From the NCBI GenBank assembly GCA_020746105.1, contig CM036618.1, positions 97,892,122 through 97,956,121 on the forward strand: a stretch of 64,000 nucleotides of DNA. Direction: 5' to 3'. The notes beneath the pieces are model-generated. The model made no database searches. It had not been told where the DNA came from and saw only the letters and a program-made list of their open reading frames with translations. The position numbers and the translations under genes were made by a program. This document shows, piece by piece, positions 48,636 through 59,720 of this stretch. The stretch is from Trogon surrucura (lineage: Eukaryota > Chordata > Aves > Trogoniformes > Trogonidae). Each line of letters opens with the position of its first letter. Positions within the stretch are counted from its first letter, which is position 1.

Positions 48636-51419
48636 GTAGAATCAGACATGCAGTTCTTGAAAGGAATATTTTGTTCCTGTCAGTATAATTCAGTGAGGTG
48701 TATTCTACAAAACATTAATACACTTCACATTTCAGAAGCACTGGAGAAGAGAGTGGCTGTTTAACATTGAGCGTAATTACACATAAGATAAACATCTCCC
48801 ATCAAATAGGACTGTTCTTTAATGAAAGCTTCTTCAAAGTTATTAAAACAGATAGAGGGATTCCTGTAATAAGATGCTGGAGTGAAGCCCATAGCTCAGT
48901 TCTGTCTATGAATGATGTTTCTCTAACTTTCACTTATTTTTAAGTTGTTATTTCAAATATAAAATCCTAGCTTCAGAAAGCACAAAGTGGTTGCTGGAAA
49001 CATGCAGAGAACCTTCAGCCCTCTCTGGGCTGATCTACTGGATTTGGTGCTTTGTGGTAATGGGCTATCTAAATAACACAAACCTGTTGTGTAAAAAGTG
49101 TACTGAGGTATTATTTAACCATAATAATACTTTAAAACTTCATTTTCATACCTGTAAATCAAAACGATGTATCTCTGAGTAAAACTTAAAGGAATATAGA
49201 TCTATTAGCCCTTGGATTTTCTTAATTTTTTATATGAATTTTAACACAATTAATGAAGAAAATTCCAGGATGGTGGAAGAAAATATTGGGATATTTTTAG
49301 GTGAAAAGGATGTTAAATACTTGTGTAAAGATCTGTATCTGCTGATTAGGTTGCTGGCTGCTTAAGATCTAATTTAGTTTTATTTTCACTGCAGTGTTTA
49401 CTGGAAGGCCATTAAGAAATCCACTCAACATCTTTGATTAACAGCAGCCAAACAGACACCGGCCACAAGCCTTCTTTATTTCAATGATTTCAGTGAGAAA
49501 ATAAAGTCTCACCTGAAATGGTGACATTGCCCAAGTCCAAGATTTTCCCCCTCCTTTCAACTAGGGGTTGTGATCATATTTTCTGGTTTTTTTCAGTCTT
49601 ATTAATGGATAATCTTGGCTCACCTAGGACTATACGCTGGGTATTTCCTTCCCTACTGACCATGTCATCTGATGTATTTGTGCAGTCCTGCTGGGACTTG
49701 TTCACATGCTGGATAAACAAAGCTTTTTTTCTCATTTTCTTGCTTCACTCTCATTTCCTCCTTGTCTTTAAATGGTCCCTTTAACTCCATTAGAGCTCTA
49801 TAATGGATCTATACATAGCCTTGTAAAGCTCAGTATTGGATTATAAAGTTGCCACATGATGAATGTCTTGCACTGATGGTATTACCTTTTCCCACCCAAA
49901 TTTGTAAGAAGTTCATCTGGCAGGTAAAGGGCACATGACGGTGGATCTTGTCCGTGAACGTCTTTCTGACAACCTGTAATAGTTTAGTAGTAAGCTGGGA
50001 GAAATTACCTCCTAAATACAAGATGAAACTCCAAAACCATAGGAGTGGAAAACTCCTTGGACCATTGCCATTTTTGAAAGGAAGAATATGGGTCAGTGTT
50101 CATTCTTCAGGATAGATTGGATAGATACTGTGTGTTAGGAGGAAGTATGCTTATAAAGGATTTTCCATAGTTATAAGCTAAGCATAAAAAAAGTAAAGTT
50201 ATTCTACCCTACAGCAGTATAAATTCAGCTGCTTGAAGAAACTCTAAACCGGTGACACTGGTCATGCAAGTTGCCTCGTCATGTTCTGTCTTTCTAAATG
50301 ACTAAAAAATTGCCAAAGAAGGAGAGATTGTCAGGTTATTTAGAGTAAAGTCATTATCTTAGCAATTTCTCCCTTGATCTTGAGGCTCCTTCCTGTCTCT
50401 GGGTTAATAATGTTTTTAAATTTAAGAAAATGATTGTGACAGATGGCTCCTGTGTACGGTTGTGGATGACCATGTGTGGATGTGTGTGCATACATACAAT
50501 TGTGGTCCTTTGAAACATAAGGAAATGTGATTTTTTGCATTGTGTGCAGTACTTGAGCAAGAAATACAAAACCAAGGCAGTGTCAGTTGAACGTTATTTT
50601 TACCGATATATCATATCACCAGTGAATGCCATTAACAGGGAAGGTGTCAGTTCAGGAACCTGAAGGCTATAAATATTCTGTGCAGCAAAGGGACAGTATA
50701 GGGACCAGAAAGCATAGTTCTCCTGCACTGGCTTACTACTCTTTTTAACTTTCTTTAGGGACTTATGAGAACTTGACAAATTGCTTCCATTTCAAGCTAC
50801 ACCACGTGTGCTTTTGAGGTGGGTGTGTCAGCGAAGATGTTACCAAGAGGCAGTTTTGTAGTGCCTGGAAATAACCAGAGAGGAACGGAGTAAATGCCGC
50901 TGGTAAAAAAAATGCCGGGGAGGGGTGTCCGCTAATTTGTGATACCTGGACAAGCGAGTCAGATTTTGTGACTTTAACTGGGAAGCAGGTGATTCCCCCT
51001 CCAATCTCCCCAGCTTCTTGCTGATGGTGGCGCTTCTTGTTCAGAGTGTGGTGGTGAAGTGAGAGAACAGAGACATGCATCAACTACGGTGAGAAAGAGG
51101 GACTTCTAAGCCTTGGCGTGGAGCTGTAGTCTTTCAGCAGTTTGATGGATACGGTCGTGATTTTCTTAAACATCGAGGCTGAATTTTTGGCTATGTTTAA
51201 AGTCCTAGAAAACCAGTAATTTTGGTTTGGAAATCACATGACAGATTTGTCCCAACTCGCTGAGTGGCTCTCCCTTCTCCCCAAGAGCCTTTTTTTCCTT
51301 AGGATGGTCTCAACAATTACACTTTAATTTAAACTTGAGGCCTGATCTTCCACTGGTAAAGTCAAGGGAAGCTTAGCACTGATATGCTGACAGAAATGCT
51401 ATGTTTTGCAGCAGCAGGT
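48636..51419. other. Intergenic sequence, nothing recognised
   Basis: No protein-like frame, repeat family or RNA gene was recognised. Confidence 0.5.
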
Positions 51420-51500
51420 CTTAAAAATATTTGCATGCATTAAATGGTAATTTATGGTATGTATAATTAATGTGCAATGCGCATTTATTAATTACAGTTT
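51420..51500. promoter_or_regulatory. Candidate regulatory core with POU and paired homeodomain sites
   Basis: ATTTGCATGCATTAAATGG at 51429-51447 contains a perfect octamer-like ATTTGCAT. It is followed by an imperfect palindrome at 51465-51493, with arms AATTAATGTGC and GCGCATT-T-ATTAATT. The TAATTAAT and ATTAATTA cores on each arm are typical homeodomain targets. Confidence 0.4.
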
Positions 51501-52649
51501 CAGAAGACAAAATCTGTTCACAAGATTTTTATTACCCTTTTAATCCAGCTCTGTAAAGCAAGTAGGTGACTGAGCTTAAGTCCAGAGAGGCCCCAGAAGA
51601 CACATTCTTTGATCTTACATCATCACAAGGTATAGAGAACTCAATTCTGAGATTATTTACTATGTTCTCTTTATTGAATACTGTTCCTCGTATTGCTCAC
51701 TACATCAAGTTTTTGGCTGAGTTTATGATTTCTTTTAAGATGTGTTTATGTTTCATTTATGTGATTTTTCTTTCAATGTTGCTTTAGCAATTTTGGTAAT
51801 GACATTATGAAAGACAGAGACAGAAATAGTCCCAGCAAGTTCTGTCAGTCCTGCACAGAAGGGTTTATGCTTCTCGGTCCAGACCCGCCAAACACATATG
51901 TGGATAATCTCAGCCTGCAGCAGAAACCAACATGCCTATAGCACATGACAAAAATTCTTGTCAGTGATGGAAGTAAGTCACTTTCTGCTCCTATGTATTG
52001 TTGTTGTATCAAAATATTTTTACAATAGTTGGTAGGAATATTTTCTGAGATGAGCAGATGCAATTATATTTATTAAAAGCTATAAAAACCTCTGTCTTTC
52101 AGGAAATAAAAACTATATTTAAAAACAAGCAAACAAACTAAGGAGAAAAAAAGTATTTTTATAGATTTGGGGGTTTTTTTTTTCTGAGCTGCTTTCTTTA
52201 CAGCACTTGGATAATCACTTTCTGCACAAGATTTTCATCTTAAAAAAAAATTTCCAACTTCATTCTGATGGAAACTTCCTCTAACGTGAACCAGGCTTCT
52301 TTGGAAAGGAAAGGAATGTTTTGGTAAAAAACTGCTTCCTGAAAAAAAAGCTAATCAGTATAAAAGGGAAATGGTCAGCAGCATCTGTGTAAATTTTGAA
52401 GAAAAACCGGAGTAATCCAAGTGTGTGAGATCTTTTTCAGCAACAGGAAAGCATGTTATTTTCCTCAACCATGTACACTCTACCACTTGCTTCTCCCTTG
52501 GGGAAAACTGTTTTGCTTTTTTTTTTTTTTCTTTCTGTACCTCGAAAGATTTGAGAAAGGAAATAAAATAGGAGCAAGTAAGTTATAAATTGAAAATGGA
52601 TGTATACGCCGACATTTTTCATCTTTGCTCTTCAGTTAACTGTACTGAT
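51501..52649. other. Intergenic sequence, nothing recognised
   Basis: AT-rich, with a long poly-T tract near 52518-52531. No gene or repeat family was recognised. Confidence 0.5.
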
Positions 52650-53000
52650 CTTAATCAGCAGAGGAACTACGTCTGTGCGACGGATCCCCGTATTCCCTCA
52701 GTGCGTGCGTAATCCCACAACTTTGTTGTGCCTTTTCCTCAGGATCTGTAAGAGGGTTAGCTGCAGCGGAGATGGCAACGGCACGCAAGCATCTGTCATC
52801 ACAGTGGGGTCTCACGCTCAAGCCGGAGCCATCGGAGGTCTCTCTTTGATCCCCGCCTCCAGGGAGGAGGAGCGGCTGGTGGGGCAGGAGAGCGGTGGCA
52901 AAGCCCAGGTAGGATGGTGGAGGTGTCAGGTGCTCCCCAAGGGGTGGGAGCACCTTCACAGCAATGGGTCCTCCTTTACCTTGTGCGGAACGTCTGCTAT
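52650..53000. other. GC- and CpG-rich island in AT-rich surroundings
   Basis: About 16 CpGs lie within roughly 250 bases (for example GTGCGACGG, GTGCGTGCGT, GGCAACGGCACGC). Frames are open on both strands (52600-53127 plus, 52651-52959 minus), with no family resemblance. A donor-like CAG|GTAGGA is at about 52907-52915. It could be an unannotated non-coding transcript exon or promoter, or chance. Confidence 0.3.
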
Positions 53001-53878
53001 AGAGAATAGTGAGAAACTAAGGGAATGGGAAAGACAAAAGGCTCTGAGGGTCTCAACAGCACTGACAGTGATTTGGCCATGGCCTCTAGAAAAACCAGAG
53101 GTAAAAAACCCCACTCTGGTGAAGTGACTCATTTCCAGCTCTGGCCTGGTGTGCAGTCTTGAGGAGGTCACTTTACCTCCAGGTCTTGTCTGCTTCTCGC
53201 CACCACTCTCCTTTTCTTCCAGCCTCTGCTCTGATTGCAGACCCCGTAGGAGTGGGGCAGTCACTCCCCACATACATAAAACACATTGCAGAGGTTCTGT
53301 TCTCCTGCCCCTGAACCTGGAGACAAATCTGTGCCTGAAAAAAAGTGCTTCAGAAGATGTATTTTGGGAATCTGAAGGGTGTAGCCAATGATCTCTTTGA
53401 GTGCTCCTGAGTTTGTGTCCAAAAGGGCTCAGTACTCAACTGTGTGGCTCTGACTGTGGTTTATTTTTTATCATCTAATCCTACTCTTTCATACAGAAAC
53501 TGAAAATTACTCAAAGATGTATTTTTGAAGAAACACCATAATCACGCAATTCTGGTTTCTGTCACACCCCTGAAGGGACATTTTCTGATCTCGCTCCCAC
53601 CCTGACAGGCAGGAAGATTTTACTCTAGCTTTGTAAGCTGAAGCAGGCTGGCCAGGAGAGAGATGGAAACTTCAACTGTTTGTTATACAGTATACAGTTA
53701 TTGTGGTGCCTTTCCAGCAATGCAGGAGCACCAACAGATGTTGCACAGGTGACTAGAGCCTACGCAGGTAAAAAGAAGGAAACTATGGGTTATGATTGGC
53801 TGGAATTTCTAGCCTTCGGTTAAATTGCTAGAACCCTAGGTAAAATCCACCTACCTGAAAATACCTTGCATTTGTCGT
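53001..53878. other. Intergenic sequence, nothing recognised
   Basis: Short random ORFs; no repeat was recognised with confidence. Confidence 0.45.
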
Positions 53879-54378
53879 TGTCTTGGGTTGAAAATGAGGG
53901 GATGGTGCTTGTAACATTGGTAGAGAGAGCCATATTATTATTTTGCAAAGAAAACATTGTCATTTTCAGGGAGAGCAGTGGTTACTGATAGAAACACGGC
54001 ATTGCTGGCTTCCAGATTTGGAAAGCCAGACAAGTTGTATATGCTTTCTGGTGTGCAGCATGTTAACTTTGACTATAAAAAGGCAAGGCTAAGCCTTAGT
54101 GGGGGCAATGGCTGGCTTTGAAGGGCAGAAGTGAGCCTGGGGAGATGGGGCAGCCTAGTCTGTAAGGCTGGACTTCTCCAGGCTTGCGTTTTCTTGACAA
54201 GGCAACCTGCCTGGTTCTCTCCTCTGGGCCAGACATGCTACATACTGCAGCTGATCAGGCCGCTTAACCAAGGTGGAACATGTTCACATTTTCGCTTGTC
54301 TATTTATTTCTGTTCAATAAGAAATAATAAGCAATAGAGCCTGCTCCTAGATCAGAAAGTGCCGTAGCTTATGCGACA
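53879..54378 (+). mobile_element. Possible solo LTR, about 500 bases
   Basis: It begins TGTCTTGGGTTG, carries a TATA box (CTATAAAAAGG, near 54073) and an AATAAG signal near 54316, and ends TTATGCGACA. The TGTC/GACA ends resemble the clear LTR at 41909-42760. No matching target-site duplication was found (GTCGT left, GAGCA right), so the boundaries and the call are tentative. Confidence 0.35.
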
Positions 54379-57300
54379 GAGCAGGCATAAGGTGGCAGGG
54401 GGTTTCACCAGGGGAGTTTTGGGAATGACAAGACTTCCCACGCACCCCGCTCCCTCTGCAGCTGTGCCTCCGCTCCACGGTGCAAGCCTTGAATTCAGGA
54501 GACATTCAGGGCTACCGTTAATTCCGGTGGGAAACAGCACAAATATTAAGTAGAAAATTGCATGGTAGGGAACTGCTGAGTTATACACATTGACTTCAAT
54601 GGGGTCTTTCATACTGCTGGAAGACCAGAATCTGATCCCATGCTTCGCTTTCGCTTGGATGTAACCTAAGAGGAAAAGTGGGAGACTGAACGTTACTTTT
54701 TAGGAATCTGGCCCTTCGCCTTTGATTTTATTCCAGAGCGGAAGTAGCAAGGTTTGCAGCTCCCACGTTACCGGTGTGTATGTCATTCTGGACAACAACT
54801 TCTTTGTTTAAAGACACTTTTAGATGTAGGATTGAGTGCACTGATGTTTAGCCTTGTTTTTTTTACCCATGTACCTGCAAGTCTTTCATGGTTGTAATCT
54901 TCTGTTGATGCATATGTTTCTGGTCTACAGGCAGGCTTTCACAGCATCGTTAACTGCAGTATGCTCTTTAACAGAGAGCCATGGGAAACACCTGCCTTCT
55001 ACAGTTGCCAAGTTTTTTTCAGATGTAGTCGTCATTGCATTATGCTTATCTGTTATATAAACATACATGTATATATACATAAAAACATGCACATATACAC
55101 ACATAAATATTTCTATATAAAGGTATTCTGACGGTTGTCATGAAATAATAACAGTCCATCAGCAAATACCTTTAATGTCATTACTCTCAGCAATTTCATA
55201 TTGTGAATTTATATAAATTGATTGTTTTCCATGCTATTTTTTTTTAAATTGTCATGCATTTTAATGGGCACCAGGAGATTAATGAACAAGTACCTACATT
55301 CCTCTGTAGCATATGTCCATTCAGTTCTATTTTAGCATAATTTTAAAGAATTTAAATTACTCATTTTTTTAGTTAATGGACCAGAGCTTTTGCTTTCATG
55401 GTGCAGAATCTGGGTATATCTTTGTAGGTGTAAGAGAAAAGATTAGACAATAGCAAATGAATACGTATTTCTGAATAAGGTTGTGGGGTTTTTTTGTCTT
55501 GGGCTACGGTGTTATAGCATGTAACTAATCTAGTTTGTATTTGGCATGACAAAATTGGACTAAGTATGGGGAAATGAAAATTTGGCGTGTTGAAACCTGG
55601 ACAGCGGTAAGGTCTGGTGAAAATTTCATAGACTAGGAAAAACTGGCTTTATGAATTGATATTTAAAGAGAATACTCTGTCTGAAGACCAAGAATAGGTT
55701 ATCTTAGGATGTGTGCTTTCTCCACCAGTTTTCTAGTCTTAGTATGAGAAATAGAAGAGCTCTACCTTGTCTATCAAAGCAGTTGATGCCAAACAGCTCT
55801 GCCAATGGGTAACTGGGATGGTACTAAAAGGTGCTGCAACATCCCACTGCAACTGCCATCTTGGAAAGGAAGAAAATGTTACTTCTCTGACCTAGAACAG
55901 AGAAGTCATCCCAAAGAGAGGGGGCAATGTGGAAGAATGCATGAAAACAAGAATGGGAGGTATTGCATGTCACTGAAAAGTGCCAGAATTTGTAGCAATA
56001 ACGCAAAAGGTCTTCCTGTGTTTTATTAGGTACCATGGCTTTCCAGCCAATATTGATGTTCTCCTGCTAGGACAGGCTGGCAGCCGCCAAAGTGCAGTTC
56101 CTCCAGATGACTGTTTGCATTCACCTGTAACACATTTCCCATCCAACTGTTCCAAGATGCCTTCCAGTTTAAATACAGCCCCAGACCAGCCTTTCACAGG
56201 GAGCTGTTGCTGAGCAAACATGCTTTGAGAACAAGCACAAGCCTGCAAATTTCATCTCCAACTTGAGAAAGCACTTCAAATGCCTCAAAACCAAGAAGAA
56301 ATAACATAATCTTCTAGGTGGGGTTATTTGGGTTTCCAAACACGTCTGTCACTGCTAAGCCCTAGACACATAGAGAGATGGCATGGAAATAGTGTCTCTG
56401 AGTTAAGGCTGATCAGCATCATGGAAAAGCTAGTGTTGAGGATAAAATATTAATGAAACAGGAGTTTGTCAACCAGTACGTTGTGAGCTGTGATTACAAG
56501 ACTGTTAAAAGCCAGACGTGAAGGTCCTGTAGAAGCACCCCCTTGGGTAAGGAGAGACAGCTTGCTGAAGAAGCTACGAGCTGTCAACAGGAATAGTTAA
56601 TGGAAGGGCTTGCGAGGGTGCAGCTTCCCCCGCAGATGAGGTGGTGACATTTCAGAGCCATTTCATCAGGGGAGGGGAGTGAGATGTACAAGGCAATGAT
56701 CTTAGAGCGTTGTGATAGCATTCCCTGAAGGGAGAAGAGAAAATAAATTAGATCAGTGATCTCGCTGAGCAGAGCTGCCAGTTGTTTGCATCTCTGAAGG
56801 GAGCACACAAGCCAAGATGACACCACTGAAGGAAAAGGAGGAACTCATTTGTCTAAATGTACAAATGTATTATTTTTATTGCACCTGTGCTGTGGGCCCC
56901 TGCTGCAGGAGGTCAGAGCTTGACAAACGCTGGTTAAGCAGGCCTTTTCTGCTGATAAGCTGTTGCAGAACAGAGCAGATAGGACTGAAAGTGTTGTTTT
57001 CCTCGAGGTAGTGCATGTGGAAGTGTTGGAGCCCTGGTGGCCTTTGCTGCTGCCCCTTTGCTAGAAGAACCCTCAAAATTTCCGAAGGTATCATTATGCC
57101 TTAAAATGCCGTTGTAGTCTTGGCTAGCACTGGTGTCCCTCGTTACCCTGCAGATGCAATGTAATCTGAACTCACGCTTTTTAATGGAGCGTACGCTACT
57201 AATCACTAAAAAATCAGCAGATTTTTTTCCTCTTTGTAACGAGACTGAGCTTTTATTTGTATGTGGATGGAGTTTTGCCAGAAAGGCTTATGTCAAGTGG

Positions 57301-59499
57301 TTTCTTTCAGCAACGTGAAAACTTGTGTGCTTGTCTCTGCAGGTACAGAGAAGTGGAAATCAGGCAGTTGCAAAGAATGTAACTAGTGACTTTGCTTCTG
57401 TATGTGAATTTTTTTATTTATTTTTTTTTCCCAGGGAGCAAACTGGTGTGTAAGTCTTTGAATATGTGACTCAAAATGAGACAAAAGTTTCTTAGCCTGA
57501 AATGTTTTAGTCTGCCTTGAAACATAAGTATCGCTTTGTGGGACCACCATGTGCTACTGTATAAAATTTTACGGGGGATAATTAATTGGGGAACTGGGGC
57601 TAATAATTTTCATAAACTCTTCATGACTTTAAGCTATCTTGATTAGAAAATCAGAAAACAGTTTGCATTTAACTTGCAACCCTAGTGCCCCTTGACTTGA
57701 GTGGGTTGTAGACCAGGCCCAGAGTGACTGGGACATTCCTGTTGTGCTGAGGTCAGGGTTTCCCCAATTGTGCAAGGTCACCCACATTTCCTTGCAGCCA
57801 TCACCTGCAAGCATGGCTTTGCCTTGTCAGGCGACTTTAGTTTCTGGCAGGAGAAGGTGATGCCCAGCTGAACCTTTACAAAGGAATTTTGTCTTGGCAT
57901 GGTCACAGGTTGGTCCTCTGTTTTCCTGCATCTTCTGCTGGCCAAAGCAAGTGTAAGTGCTGCTGTCTACCACTATTCACGACAAAGTTCAGAACCACAG
58001 GAAAAATGACTTGGCGCATCCTGTCCACCTGTGATGGCAAGGGAATAATGGTAAGGAACGATACCTGTCACATGATTTTGACATCTGGATTTTAGTGCTG
58101 CAGCTTGCGGTGGAGATGATCTGAAGCATGTAAGAGCATACCATGTGGCTCAGGAACATTAATAAAGTTTTGGAAACTTTCTTCATCAGACCTGTCCCCA
58201 AGGTGGGAATACATTTGCTCCTGCAGACCTGGGCTGTCTCCTCAGCAGCCGTATCTGCCTTTTCCCTCAGCTAGTTAATGTTCCAGGAAGGCAGGCAAGG
58301 TATGGCAGGGCTTTTCTTCACTGCAACACTTTTGGTGCTGTGCTGAGTTTTGTCATGCCTAATAATTGAGCTGATTCGGCCTTTCAGCAAGATAGTGGTG
58401 GTCTGAAACAAGGAATTATTTTAATATCTTATGACAGAACTGATGTTAACACTTTTCTTTTCCCACTAGCAATATGGAGTCTTCACTTGTCCTTGCCACT
58501 GCCAACAGCTTTCCCAGCTCATGGGTGACAGCCTTCCTTCTTCATACACCAAAAAAAAAATGCAGAATTTCTCCCTTTCTTAAACAGGGAAATGAAAGAA
58601 TTAACTATGGAGCCAGCAAAGATCAGCAACCATGAGAGAGGAGGACTGCAGTATTTTGGTAAGATGTTTCTTTGAAGAGATGTTTCTAAAAGAGATTGAT
58701 GACAACAAGGGAGCTGAAGGAGAAAGACTATCCATTAAAAAAGATCTAGCATGACCCCAAGTAGAACCCAAATTTTTTTGAAGGTAACTGCTTTTTAGTT
58801 TTGATTAATGACTTGGCACCAGAAACTGGACATTTAACAGCGCTGGGTCCACTGTGGGAATGAACTCACTGGGAATCACTGATGCAAAGCTAAAGCTTTA
58901 GAGTAATGACTAGACAAGCCAGCTATTTTACCTTTTTGTATTTTCTCTGTGTGCGTGCAAGGAGTCAGTGCTGCTCTTTACCTGACAGCCTCTGGGTCAG
59001 AGGCTTTTGTACTCAGAACAGTGCAGCAGCGTAAGTGCCAGTGTAAGATCAAATCTAGACGTAAGTAGAAATGTATTGTTTCCGTTTGCAATCATGTATT
59101 TCAATGGGAAGCATATTCTGCACACAGTAGATGCTTAGGAAAATATTTGACATCAAAAGAAAGCAAATTAGATAGACAGTATTTCTCTCATTATATAGGC
59201 AAACTGCCCAGCAATTTGAGCCCAGTTCAGTGCAGAAGTTCACTTATCTTGTTCTTCGCAAACAGACTGTATCTTTGCTAATTTTCCTGAAGAACTGATA
59301 GTCAGAAACCTTAGATCTTAATGCCAAAGAGAAAAGAAACAGCTTAGGAAATATTATGAACTTATACAAGGCTAAGCATGTCTAAAAAGTCATTTCAGGC
59401 TTGAATTTCATGAAGAGAGGAGTATGGCTTTAGCGAGTGCTGGGTGATGCACTTTCTCTCTCCTGGCTGGGTCGGGCAGGGAGTCCACTGTCAGAGACC
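54379..59499. other. Intergenic sequence with simple repeats, no gene recognised
   Basis: Bases about 55055-55120 form a TA/ACATA-rich simple-sequence patch. Bases 55150-55400 and 57560-57650 (GGATAATTAATTGG, GCTAATAATTTTC) are AT-rich with homeodomain-type cores and might be regulatory. No protein-like frame, LINE or LTR was recognised. Confidence 0.4.
55055..55120. repeat. TA / ACATA-rich simple-sequence patch
   Basis: Irregular ACATA, TATA and CACA units run across this interval. It is low-complexity DNA. Confidence 0.6.
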
Positions 59500-59720
59500 G
59501 TCACTGTTTGCAGACATTTTACTTTTTCCCCGCGTTTTGCTCTAATCTGCTCACAGGCATTCATATGCCTCAGCACCTGCACGAGGGATGTGTGTTAAAA
59601 TCATGTAATGGCTGCCCAGGCCTTGTTGCAATTAGAGTTTCTGTGAGCTGTTCTCCAGAGAGTCAGACTCGGGTGAAAAATCTCCTCCAGGCAGATTGGA
59701 AATAGCTCAGGAGCTTGTTT
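59500..59720. promoter_or_regulatory. Candidate conserved non-coding element
   Basis: A balanced, repeat-free block with AGGCATTCATATGCCT (6-base dyad), CAGCACCTGCACG (E-box), AAAATCATGTAATGGC and TTGCAATTAGAG. It looks unlike its low-complexity neighbours. Conservation is untested. Confidence 0.25.

Noticed and set aside
54585-54660. CATTGACTTCAATGG and nearby text resembling an old sauropsid repeat
   Set aside because: Too short and too diverged to assign. The palindromic phrase alone is not enough.
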